A DNA stretch of 64,000 nt from Oligoflexus sp. (lineage in GTDB: Bacteria > Bdellovibrionota_B > Oligoflexia > Oligoflexales > Oligoflexaceae), in NCBI RefSeq assembly GCF_035712445.1, contig NZ_DASTAT010000143.1:1-64000 (forward strand). The letters run 5' to 3'. This document shows, in pieces, positions 9,417 through 17,255 of this stretch. Within the stretch, counting starts at the first letter, position 1, and each line of letters starts with the position of its first letter. The notes beneath the pieces were generated by a model. The model was not told where the DNA came from and ran no database searches. It worked only from the letters and a program-made list of their open reading frames with translations. A program made the position numbers and the translations under genes.

Positions 9417-9464
9417 CATGACAGCCGCGCACAAAGCAGGCATGACGGTCGCGCACAAAACGGG
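9417..9464. repeat. Two-copy 24-bp imperfect tandem repeat in intergenic DNA
   Basis: Units 9417-9440 and 9441-9464 agree at 20 of 24 positions (CATGAC...CGCGCACAAA...GG). They lie in the 312-base gap between the divergent AsmA-like gene and the sensor gene (9292-9603). Apart from this repeat and an ATCCTACAA motif at 9330, I see nothing else in the gap. It could be a paired regulator-binding site or a small decayed repeat. Confidence 0.55.
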
Positions 9465-9603
9465 CAAGGCTGACGTGCGCGGCGCATGGAGCGCAGGATC
9501 TTGACTGAATTATGATTTTTTCCGCTGAATTACCGATCTTCGTGGAATTTGCCGGAACGTATGAGCATTCTGAGCCCGCGGGGCAGGAACCACGGAGGAC
9601 GTC

Positions 9604-10203
9604 ATGAATAGGGAGCGTCGTGAGCCAGAGACCGCGTATTTCCCTCCGAAATCCTATCGTTTGAATGCCGACGATCACTTTGTTTGGTTCTCGCCTGAAT
9701 GGAATCTTGAATTCCGGGATACCCTAGGTGAATCCTATGACGCAGAGGACTACCTCGGCCGCTCTTTTTATGAACTCCTCGATGGGGTCGAGATTCAATT
9801 GATCTACCGTTCCGTCTTCCGCAGCGTGAGGCGGACCCATGGACAAAGACTCAGCCTGACCTTGCGCTGTGACAGATTTCCGCTGAAGATCTTCATGAGG
9901 CAGGATTTGAGTGGTTATGATGATGGTTCCATTGGCGTTCAACTTTCCTATACCAAGCTGGAGATTGTATCCATGCCACAGCCAGCCCTCTCTCTTGATC
10001 AGAATCAACCATTAAAAATGTGCAGCTGGTGCCAGTCCATTTTCGATTCTGTAAAAGTCACATGGCTGCCACTTGAGAAGGCTCTCGGTTACTTTCCTCT
10101 CTTGCATGACCATGAGCTTCCTGTTATCACGCACGGGTGCTGCCCCGTTTGCTATCAAACTCTGCGAGGCAAATTACATGAATATTCTGGTGGTCGACGA
10201 TGA
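9604..10203 (+). CDS. PAS-like sensor with zinc ribbon
   Basis: A 199-residue soluble protein that looks like a PAS-fold sensor followed by a Cys-rich knuckle. The first 120 residues have PAS-like features (WFSPEWN, LGRSFYELLDG, aromatic strands). From about residue 137, CSWC and later HGCCPVC give two CxxC-type pairs, with TWLPLE between them. This resembles the PAS plus CxxC...CPxC proteins common in delta-proteobacterial signalling, where the HGxCPxC segment closes the module. It has no output domain; a 114-residue response regulator gene overlaps its 3' end by 26 bases, suggesting joint expression. Ligand unknown. Confidence 0.65.
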   Translation: MNRERREPETAYFPPKSYRLNADDHFVWFSPEWNLEFRDTLGESYDAEDYLGRSFYELLDGVEIQLIYRSVFRSVRRTHGQRLSLTLRCDRFPLKIFMRQDLSGYDDGSIGVQLSYTKLEIVSMPQPALSLDQNQPLKMCSWCQSIFDSVKVTWLPLEKALGYFPLLHDHELPVITHGCCPVCYQTLRGKLHEYSGGRR

Positions 10204-10522
10204 TGCTGTGATGGTGGAACTCCTTCAGTATTTTCTGGAAGAGATTGGGATGTCGGTGATAACGGCTCACAGTCCACCTGAAGCTCTGCCCTACCTTCAA
10301 AAACAGAAACTGGATCTTGTGCTCTCCGATGCTGTCATGCCCGGCGGTGGCTACGAACGCCTCCTGAGCGACATTCAGAACACGCAGCCGGATCTGCCGG
10401 TGATTCTTATGTCCGGCTATGGTGCCTTTGATTTGAACCTGCCCCCTGACCAAACCCGAGGTTTCTGGCGCAAAGGCGAAGGCATCGATCATCTGCTCGA
10501 TCTGGTCAAGGCCGTGAATTGA
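10178..10522 (+). CDS. Single-domain response regulator
   Basis: A 114-residue CheY-like receiver with no output domain. The acidic pocket is VVDDDA near the N terminus, the phosphoacceptor Asp is in VLSDAVMPGG, the Ser of LMSGY is the switch residue, and a Lys follows in WRKGEG. The start is ATG 10178 (MNILVVDD), with GAGG ten bases upstream; it lies inside the end of the zinc-ribbon sensor gene in another frame. The overlap argues that both act in one pathway, perhaps downstream of a histidine kinase encoded elsewhere. It probably signals by protein-protein contact. Confidence 0.88.
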   Translation: MNILVVDDDAVMVELLQYFLEEIGMSVITAHSPPEALPYLQKQKLDLVLSDAVMPGGGYERLLSDIQNTQPDLPVILMSGYGAFDLNLPPDQTRGFWRKGEGIDHLLDLVKAVN

Positions 10523-10629
10523 TTCCGTCCTGAGCAAACGGCTCCCGCTCCGCAACGCGTTGGATCGCGTGCGGCCCCACCTCGATATGCCTATACAAAT
10601 GACGCTGCATTTCCCATGAAAACCCATAA

Positions 10630-10642
10630 ATTTGTGGCAAAT
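10630..10642. promoter_or_regulatory. ATTTG-N3-CAAAT inverted repeat upstream of RCC1/LAS gene
   Basis: A perfect 13-base inverted repeat in the AT-rich leader 109 bases before the RCC1-repeat gene. Twelve of its bases (TTTGTGGCAAAT) recur at 17189-17200 upstream of the AsmA-like gene, each time followed by a CTAWAA-like stretch. A TATACT box (10709-10714) downstream is a possible -10 element. Regulator unknown. Confidence 0.35.
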
Positions 10643-10750
10643 GTCTAAAATCATGAATCAATCAAAGAAAACTGAAAAATAAAGCTCAACCATTGCGGAT
10701 GAGTTCACTATACTCGCTCATCGAAGGACAATTTATTCAGAAGGAAAGCA

Positions 10751-12610
10751 ATGCGAATGCGATTTGCCTGGCTACTCTTGTTTTTTTGGTTCGGTCGTCC
10801 GCTTCTGGCTGTCGATGGCAGTCCACCCACTCAAACCCTTTCAGCAGGCGGTTATCACACCTGTGCCCTGCGCAATAGCCAGGTCTATTGCTGGGGCTAC
10901 GGGCTCCTGGGCCAGCTGGGTCAAGGGCAGCATGAAAACGAATCCCATGCTTCGCTCGTCACAGGACTTGGCAGTGACGTAACTCAAATCGCTACCGGCG
11001 AGCTGCACACCTGCGCTGTAAAAAAAACGGGTGAGGTGTACTGCTGGGGCTTCAGTTACACCGGAGCCGTTGGCAATGGCCAATCACGGATGAACACGGG
11101 CTTCGGCTCTTACATGATTCCATCAGCCACGCTGCAGCCAACCCGAGTCCAAGGCCTGGATGGGATTCGAATCACTCAACTGGCTGCAAGCAACAACTCC
11201 ACCTGTGGTCTGAGCGCGACGGGTGATGTGTACTGCTGGGGAGCTGGCTCTGATTTTCAGCTCGGTGATCAAAAATCAGGAATCATGAATCACTCGGGAA
11301 TCGCCCGCAAGGCCACGTCCCTGCCGTCCAAGGCCGTTTCCATTCACGGTGCCGAAAATGGGTTCTGTGCGATCACGACGAATCAACAGCTCATGTGCTG
11401 GGGTTTCGTGGTGGCAGCCACCCAGAAGTCCTATCCCATGACCAACATGACCCCCAACCTTCTAACAGTGAAAAGCCTCGCCCTCGGGGATACGCATTCC
11501 TGCTTTGTCGATGCGAATCAGAAGCTTTATTGCATCGGTGATAACTGGTATCAGCAGACGGGTCTGCCCGATACGGCGGATGCCTGGACGCCAGTCGGCA
11601 CCGAACGCTGGAAGAGCGTCGACACTTATAAAAAAACCAGCTGCGGCATCACTGCAGCCGGCGAAGTGAAATGCTGGGGACTTTGTCTTTATGGCCTTTG
11701 CGGGGATACGAGCAAGAGCGTACTGCCGTCGCCTGAGCAGGGTCAGGATGTGTTCCGCTTCAGTTCTGATAAACCGATGACCATTCCGGGCGTCAGCAAC
11801 GCCCTTGAAATCGCGGTCGGGGCTCGGCACGCCTGTGCGATGCTGAGTACGGGTGCGATCAAATGCTGGGGCAGTGGTTTTTTGGGACAGTTGGGCCAGG
11901 GATCCAGTGAACAGACCGCGAATCCTGTCACCGTGAATTTTTTAAACGGGACAGACTCCGCGGCCTGGTGGAAAGGTCTTAAAGTCACACCGGGCCAGCT
12001 TCAGGAAGCCCTGAACGATCTGGCTGTTTGGACCCAGCAGGAAAGCCGTAAGTCGATCTATTATTCCAAGTCGCTGGTCGCTCTGCCGCTGGACAGCGGA
12101 CTGCGTGCGATCAATAAGAACAACTACAACAACATCTATGGCTTCGGCTATTACCACTGGATCCTGCGGAAGTCCGCTAAGTTTCTGCAGCTTCTGTTCC
12201 CGGATCGCGCCGTCACCGTACTGCGCGTGAATACGAACTATCCATACTCCAACCCGCAGTCGCAAGAGGATGCGCATGATCACGGACTGGATGCCGACCT
12301 TGGCTATATCCTGGAAAATCCAGATGATCCGCGGTCTCCGATTGATCTCGAAGCTCAGTTCTGGTTCACTTATATGATGTATAGCGAAGCCGCGCAGGTG
12401 ACCGGACACCGCTATTCAGGTTTTTCCTATATTCACGAGCTGGAATCCTATCTTTACAAAGCCAAGGACGAGGCGCTGGTCGACAGCCGTTTCACCTTTA
12501 CCAAGATGATGGATCCCTGGGAGTTCTATCACGTCTCTCATTTTCACTTTGGTATCAACCCTTGTGCGGCAAGCATACAGATGACGTCGGAGGGGCCGCG
12601 CTGCCGTTAA
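10751..12610 (+). CDS. Secreted RCC1-repeat protein with LAS-type (MepA-like) peptidase domain
   Basis: A 619-residue exported protein. After a signal peptide come about seven RCC1-type blades, each with a Cys pair in the pattern HTCAL...VYCWG, spanning residues about 35-390; the Cys pairs suggest disulfide-stabilised blades. The C-terminal 200 residues are different. There, HDHGLDAD gives His509-x6-Asp516, and HVSHFHFG gives His594-x2-His597-x-His599. This is the spacing of the zinc and active-site residues of LAS metallopeptidases such as MepA (H113/D120 and H206/H209/H211, as I recall). I infer a peptidoglycan-cutting domain presented by a propeller. A good AAGGAA site precedes the ATG, and a strong terminator follows. 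Confidence 0.72.
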   Translation: MRMRFAWLLLFFWFGRPLLAVDGSPPTQTLSAGGYHTCALRNSQVYCWGYGLLGQLGQGQHENESHASLVTGLGSDVTQIATGELHTCAVKKTGEVYCWGFSYTGAVGNGQSRMNTGFGSYMIPSATLQPTRVQGLDGIRITQLAASNNSTCGLSATGDVYCWGAGSDFQLGDQKSGIMNHSGIARKATSLPSKAVSIHGAENGFCAITTNQQLMCWGFVVAATQKSYPMTNMTPNLLTVKSLALGDTHSCFVDANQKLYCIGDNWYQQTGLPDTADAWTPVGTERWKSVDTYKKTSCGITAAGEVKCWGLCLYGLCGDTSKSVLPSPEQGQDVFRFSSDKPMTIPGVSNALEIAVGARHACAMLSTGAIKCWGSGFLGQLGQGSSEQTANPVTVNFLNGTDSAAWWKGLKVTPGQLQEALNDLAVWTQQESRKSIYYSKSLVALPLDSGLRAINKNNYNNIYGFGYYHWILRKSAKFLQLLFPDRAVTVLRVNTNYPYSNPQSQEDAHDHGLDADLGYILENPDDPRSPIDLEAQFWFTYMMYSEAAQVTGHRYSGFSYIHELESYLYKAKDEALVDSRFTFTKMMDPWEFYHVSHFHFGINPCAASIQMTSEGPRCR

Positions 12611-12698
12611 AGAGGCCGGACTCCGGGACCTGGGCCGCTGCCGTTAATCGAGCCCAACTCAAGGCCCATGTTGCCTTTCATAACAAATCCCGCTTCTT

Positions 12699-12730
12699 GA
12701 GGGTGGCCATCAGGTCACCCTCTTTTCTTT
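12699..12730 (+). terminator. Rho-independent terminator of the RCC1/LAS gene
   Basis: GAGGGTGGCC (12699-12708), loop ATCA and GGTCACCCTC (12713-12722) form a 10-bp stem with one G-U pair, followed by TTTTCTTT. This is a classic intrinsic terminator on the plus strand, and it ends at the stop codon of the convergent DUF421 gene. Confidence 0.85.
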
Positions 12731-13179
12731 CAGGACTTCGCTTCCGGAATGATGGAAATGCCGCCGTGCGTTTCCAGAACGGCAAACTTGATCTGATCCA
12801 TGCGTTCCAAGCCGTGATGCTCCCGAGCTGAAGCCAGGATATCATCCACTTCGATGCGGGCGGCCGCCATGCGCTCTTTTACAGGCTTGCCGTTCTCCAC
12901 GATCAGGACCGGCCGGCTGTTCATCAGATGATTGAAGCGCGGCACCCGATAGCCCACGACCGAAAGCAGGATGTCGAGCCCCACCAGAGTGATAATGATC
13001 AAAAAGGAATTGGTCAGGGAATTATCATTCTGATTCAAAGCACTCTGGACCGTTTCACTGATGATAAGAAGCAGCACGAAATCAAAGGTCGTCGTTTCCG
13101 CCAGGCTGCGTTTGCCCGCAATCCTAAAAATAAGCCACACGAAAAAATAAGTCACCGTACCACGAATGATGCTGTCCAT
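12730..13179 (-). CDS. DUF421 (YetF-like) membrane protein
   Basis: A 149-residue inner-membrane protein of the DUF421/YetF family, whose biochemical role is not established. It has three hydrophobic segments at the N terminus (VTYFFVWLIFRIAG, TFDFVLLLIISETV, SFLIIITLVGLDILLSVVGY). A soluble domain follows with the family hallmarks NSRPVLIVENGKP, the turn before the ID...AR segment, and the final KFAVLETHGGISIIP strand. Family members often occur with small soluble or single-helix partners. Here a single-helix protein is encoded 15 bases upstream on the same strand, so the two are probably co-transcribed. Confidence 0.88.
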   Translation of the reverse strand: MDSIIRGTVTYFFVWLIFRIAGKRSLAETTTFDFVLLLIISETVQSALNQNDNSLTNSFLIIITLVGLDILLSVVGYRVPRFNHLMNSRPVLIVENGKPVKERMAAARIEVDDILASAREHHGLERMDQIKFAVLETHGGISIIPEAKS

Positions 13180-13194
13180 AGTCCTCTCGCCATC

Positions 13195-13692
13195 TCAGGG
13201 ATAGACGAACTGGCGAAAGACATAACCGTCTTCGCCATTCACGAAAATTTTTCCTTCCAAGATCCCGATTTTCTGTGGCTCCAGGCGGAACTGCACCTTC
13301 ACAGGCTCCCCGGTGCCGGTGGCGGTGAACCAAAAGAGAATCTGATCTCCATGCGCACTCGATTCAGGATCTGGCTGAATTCTTTCGAGGCGAAAATTGT
13401 GCATGTAACCGTTCGAAAAGGCGATGGCCACAACGCCGGATTCACCAGTCTGCGGCGGGATTTCAATCTCAAGGCTGGTCAGGTCGCCGAAATGGAGGAA
13501 GCGATCGTACTTCATCTGAAACTGCTCGCTTCTTAGAACGGTTTCGCTTAAATATCCGTTCCCGAACAGACCCAGCATGGCCGCCACGACCACGAGGGCC
13601 ATGAACACCCAGCCGGCTCTTTCAAAGATCTTTTCCGTACGAAGGAAGGCCGGGTCGGCAAGAAAATCAAAACTCGTCTTGTTTTCCGACAT
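13195..13692 (-). CDS. Single-pass membrane protein paired with DUF421 gene
   Basis: A 165-residue protein of unknown function. Residues about 25-47 (AGWVFMALVVVAAMLGLFGNGYL) form one membrane helix. The short N-terminal tail is polar, and the remaining 115 residues form a beta-rich domain (LEIEIPP, GVVAIAFSNGY, ILFWFTATG, KVQFRLEP) that probably lies on the periplasmic side. AGGTGG lies at normal distance before the ATG. It precedes the DUF421 gene by 15 bases, so a joint membrane function is the best guess. I recognise no catalytic motif. Confidence 0.7.
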   Translation of the reverse strand: MSENKTSFDFLADPAFLRTEKIFERAGWVFMALVVVAAMLGLFGNGYLSETVLRSEQFQMKYDRFLHFGDLTSLEIEIPPQTGESGVVAIAFSNGYMHNFRLERIQPDPESSAHGDQILFWFTATGTGEPVKVQFRLEPQKIGILEGKIFVNGEDGYVFRQFVYP

Positions 13693-13839
13693 AGTTCACC
13701 ACCTGCTCGCGGATGATGCATTTTTCATGCTAGTCGCACGCACGCTGGTTTTGTAGGATAGGCCGGGTTTTTGCCCGCAGCCGCTCGCCGAGCATTCAGA
13801 CTGGGTGAAGGTTGCCTGTAGGCTGGAATCTGCAGGGGA

Positions 13840-14460
13840 ATGACCCAGAAAGGGGGAATGGATTTGCCACGCCGCTCAGCCGATCTTCATGGAAATGCAC
13901 CCCATGAATCCAAACAGGCCCTTGTGATTATTGATGCCATCAATGATCTGGAGTGGGAAGGCGCGGAACCTTTAAGGCGAACAGCCGTGAAGGTGGCCAA
14001 GGCCATCGCCCATCTAAAAGCCAGAGCCACCGCGGCCCGCGTGCCTTGCATCTATGTGAATGATAACTTCGGAATGTGGCGCTCGGATTTCCATGCGCAG
14101 GTGGATCACTGCGCCGAAAGTCCTTATGGTGGACCCGTCGTTGCGCTCTTGCGGCCGAACCCGGAGGATTACTATATCCTGAAAGCGAAGCATTCCGGCT
14201 TCTACGCGAGTCCTTTGCATCTGCTGCTCGATCACATCAAAGCCGAGGAACTCATACTCACGGGTTTTACCACCGATAGCTGCGTGCTCTTCACAGCCAC
14301 GGATGCCTATCTGCGCGATTATCGCGTGACCATACCCGAGGACTGCGTAGCCTCATGCCATGCCAGGGATCATAAAAGGTCTTTGGAGCTGTTGGAGAGT
14401 TCGATCAAGGCCCGGATCGTGGCCTCGCGCGCGATACGTTTCAAGCGGCCTCATGCGTGA
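13840..14460 (+). CDS. Isochorismatase-like cysteine hydrolase
   Basis: A 206-residue cytoplasmic hydrolase of the isochorismatase/nicotinamidase-like superfamily. The catalytic triad is visible: Asp in VIIDAINDL, Lys in LKAKHSGF, and Cys in GFTTDSCVLFTA, preceded by the cis-peptide region typical of the fold. Substrates in the family include isochorismate, nicotinamide and various amides; the sequence alone does not choose between them. ATG 13840 and ATG 13858 are both possible starts with equally weak ribosome sites, and the domain starts well after both. The last 20 bases overlap the end of the convergent kinase gene. Confidence 0.85.
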   Translation: MTQKGGMDLPRRSADLHGNAPHESKQALVIIDAINDLEWEGAEPLRRTAVKVAKAIAHLKARATAARVPCIYVNDNFGMWRSDFHAQVDHCAESPYGGPVVALLRPNPEDYYILKAKHSGFYASPLHLLLDHIKAEELILTGFTTDSCVLFTATDAYLRDYRVTIPEDCVASCHARDHKRSLELLESSIKARIVASRAIRFKRPHA

Positions 14461-17089
14461 GCTGACGCTTGATTTCCAGTTCCACGGTGCTGCCGTGGCC
14501 AGAGGTGGATTCCAGATGAATATGTCCACCCAGTTCGCGAATCGCTTGAATCACGCCTTCCAGCCCCACGCCGCGGCCGGCTTCCATGCTGACTGATTTT
14601 TGGGTGCTATGCCCCCCACGGCTCACGACTTCAATCAGATCGACCCAGCTTAGGCGACTGATCGCAGCCGCTGGCTTGCCTGTAAGCTCCTGGGCGCGTT
14701 CTTCCCAATAACTCCGATCGAAGCCTCGTCCATCGTCCCGGATGACCAGACGCAAAGCCTCCGGGCTTTCACTGAATTCGACATGGATATGGGCTTTCGG
14801 ATTCTTGCCGAGACGCTCGCGATCTTCATCGAGGCCATGCACGATGGCATTTCTGAGGATATGAACCAAAAACTCCAGAGCCATCTCTTCCTTATGGGAA
14901 CGCACCCGCACCTCACCGCCGATGACCTGAATCGTGACGGGACGGTTCAGACGAAACGCGAGGCTCTGGGAACTGTCCACGATAGGCTGGACTATCATAT
15001 GCACGGGTTTGGCGAGCACGTCCTGGATCCAGCCCCTTACGTCCTGCTGAAGCGTGGGCTCCTGGCGCTTATCGACCAGGTTTTCCAGCTGCTGCAGCTG
15101 AGTCAGCGTCACGCGTGTTTCGTGCTGGCTATTCGGGCCCCAGACTGTTTTCAGTATGGTGTCATGCGCCGACAGGAAATCCCGGAACATATTTTCCAGG
15201 GTTTGAAGGTCAGCGGCACTCAGCTGACGGCCTTCTTCAAGTCTGTGCAGGCGCTTTGCGATCGCCTGCAGTCCGAAGACCATGCTGTTGCCCTTGAGCG
15301 TATGAAGCAGGAAAGCCTGCTCCCTTGCATCCACAGAGGCCTTGAGGCGGCCGATGAAATCATAGCTGTGATGAATGAACTGGCGGAAGGCTTCGATGTC
15401 CTGCAGGATCTTAATCAGAATGCGATGGCGTCTGGCCTCGCGTTTTTGCTTTTTGAGTTCGGTGACATCCTGAATGGTGAAGAGAAGGTTTTTGATGCCC
15501 CCGGTTTCGTCCCTCAGGATCTTGCAGTCCAGGCGCAACGAGCGTCCGCCTTGTTTGATGGCTGAAGGGAGCTGAGCTAGGGAAACGCTGGCCGGCATCG
15601 TATCCTGAAAGATCTGCGACCAGGCCAGATCCCAGATTTTTTTGCGAAAGGGATCCAGTTCGAGCAGTTCGGAAAAACGCTGCCCCTCTTGCAGAATCCG
15701 ACCCAAAAGCTGATGGCAGGATTGCGAGAAGCCTTTCACGATCGTCCCATTCGGTGCCACGATCACAAAACCGCTGGCCACGTTATCGAGGATGGTGCGA
15801 ATGGTTTCGGTCCGTTCCGCGACGAGGCCTTCGACTTGAGCCAGATGATTCTGCAGCTCTTCATTGAGCCCGCGAATCAAGCGATTCGCCTGAGCCCTGA
15901 TGAACTGCACGCGATGACCCACGGCGAGCGACATCAAAAGGCCCTGCATGACAAGGCCGATGAAGTTTCCATACTGAATCACATGCGGGGCGTGATAAAT
16001 GCCAAGCAGGTTGAAGGTCAAAAAGATATTGGCCGCCAGGAAGGTGACCGAAGCCAGAAAATAATAAGCTGCCGGTTTGTAGCCCCGGATCATGGCCACG
16101 ACACTGGTAATGATCATGCACAGCGAGCCAATCCCCACGGTGACGCTGACAATCCGGGTCAGCGTATTGAAGTCGATGAAAGGCGTCAGCAGGATGGGAG
16201 CCAGCGCAAAGAGCAGAAGGCCGCGAAAAAAATTCAGGAATCCGGGCGCGGTTTTTTTAAGGGAAAGAAAGTAGATGGTGAAAAGGATACCGGAAAAATT
16301 GGTCAAAGACCCCACGACGACATAGCCTTCATTTTCCAGCCAGGCGGATATCCGCGGCTGGACCAGATAGGGCCAAATGTTTTGCATCGCGATTTGCAGG
16401 AGGATCATGCAGAGCAGAAAGAGAGTGTAATAGGCATAAGTCCGGCTGCGCAGCGAAAGGGCCAGGAAGCTGTTATAGAAAAAGAGCGCGATCAAAAAGC
16501 CGAACAGCCCGCCAATGATCAGGGTATCGACGAAATGATGACCTTTGAAGGCGGCTTCGCGCCATAGATAGAGCGAAAGGATATTCGTGCCGCGAGACTC
16601 GGTGCGGAGGTAATAGACGTTGGTCCCGGGATAGGCTTTCACCGTAAAGGTCGGGCTGCGGAAAGGAAAGGGATCGGTGCGAAGCTCGTTGCGGTCCCCC
16701 TGGTGGTCCACCTGCATGCGGCCATCCGGATCTTTCTGATAGAAGCTGATGTGATCGGTCAGCGCATAACGGCTTTCAAGCATCAAAGACTGCGGGCTGG
16801 CTTCGGGATTATGAATGACAATCCGCAGCCACAGTTCACCCTTGATGAAGGTGGGGCCCGGAATATCCTTTGCGGAAGGCACAAAATTGCCATCATAGCG
16901 GCCTTCGAACACCTGGGAAGGATCGAGAGGTTCGCTTTGGTTTTCCCAAAAAGACAGCCGCGCCCCCAGGAATAGCCCTTGCTTAGCCTGAACGCGCGCC
17001 AGATCGATAACAGGAAGCTCAAGCGCAGCAAGCGCCACAGCCGGACCAAGGCCCAGCCAGAAGGCTATCCAAATTAAAAATCTGCGCAT
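14441..17089 (-). CDS. DISM-type receptor kinase with PAS, Hpt and CheA-like ATPase
   Basis: An 882-residue sensor kinase. It starts with a signal peptide and a periplasmic 7TMR-DISM extracellular domain (residues to about 180). Seven hydrophobic segments (7TMR-DISM-7TM, about 190-400), a coiled coil and a PAS domain (about 430-560) follow. An Hpt-like helix bundle has LLHTLKGNS with phospho-accepting His596. The C-terminal HATPase reads HILRNAIVHGLD (N box), DDGRGFD (G1) and GRGVGLEGV (G2), which is closer to CheA than to ordinary kinases. There is no CheW-like or receiver domain. I start at ATG 17089 because GGGGA precedes it and a signal peptide follows. The ligand may be a carbohydrate or nucleoside, as for other DISM receptors. 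Confidence 0.88.
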   Translation of the reverse strand: MRRFLIWIAFWLGLGPAVALAALELPVIDLARVQAKQGLFLGARLSFWENQSEPLDPSQVFEGRYDGNFVPSAKDIPGPTFIKGELWLRIVIHNPEASPQSLMLESRYALTDHISFYQKDPDGRMQVDHQGDRNELRTDPFPFRSPTFTVKAYPGTNVYYLRTESRGTNILSLYLWREAAFKGHHFVDTLIIGGLFGFLIALFFYNSFLALSLRSRTYAYYTLFLLCMILLQIAMQNIWPYLVQPRISAWLENEGYVVVGSLTNFSGILFTIYFLSLKKTAPGFLNFFRGLLLFALAPILLTPFIDFNTLTRIVSVTVGIGSLCMIITSVVAMIRGYKPAAYYFLASVTFLAANIFLTFNLLGIYHAPHVIQYGNFIGLVMQGLLMSLAVGHRVQFIRAQANRLIRGLNEELQNHLAQVEGLVAERTETIRTILDNVASGFVIVAPNGTIVKGFSQSCHQLLGRILQEGQRFSELLELDPFRKKIWDLAWSQIFQDTMPASVSLAQLPSAIKQGGRSLRLDCKILRDETGGIKNLLFTIQDVTELKKQKREARRHRILIKILQDIEAFRQFIHHSYDFIGRLKASVDAREQAFLLHTLKGNSMVFGLQAIAKRLHRLEEGRQLSAADLQTLENMFRDFLSAHDTILKTVWGPNSQHETRVTLTQLQQLENLVDKRQEPTLQQDVRGWIQDVLAKPVHMIVQPIVDSSQSLAFRLNRPVTIQVIGGEVRVRSHKEEMALEFLVHILRNAIVHGLDEDRERLGKNPKAHIHVEFSESPEALRLVIRDDGRGFDRSYWEERAQELTGKPAAAISRLSWVDLIEVVSRGGHSTQKSVSMEAGRGVGLEGVIQAIRELGGHIHLESTSGHGSTVELEIKRQLTHEAA

Positions 17090-17188
17090 GAAGATTCCCC
17101 GTTCTGTGTTCCGCATCGGTACTCTGGGGAAAACATTAAGAGGGGAACGCCAGGACGCCCGAGTAGGAATCCACCTACATCTAGGCAC

Positions 17189-17210
17189 TTTGTGGCAAAT
17201 TTTCTATAAG
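17189..17210. promoter_or_regulatory. Possible promoter element with repeated 12-mer
   Basis: TTTGTGGCAAAT (17189-17200) is identical to the 12-mer at 10631-10642 and is followed by TTTCTATAAG, whose TATAAG (17205-17210) could be a -10 box. It lies between the divergent kinase and AsmA-like genes, 46 bases before the latter's ATG. I see no good -35 element. Confidence 0.3.
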
Positions 17211-17255
17211 CGAAAAGGGGGCGTGGTGCCTCCATGTTGCGAATGGGGCGGATCC

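Noticed and set aside
10635..10660. TGGCAAAT as a sigma-54 promoter
   Set aside because: The TTGC element at the required spacing is missing here and at the second copy near 17193.
15689..16567. 292-codon plus-strand frame opposite the kinase
   Set aside because: The composition is charged and repetitive (many Gln, Asp, Lys, His), typical of antisense to a membrane domain.
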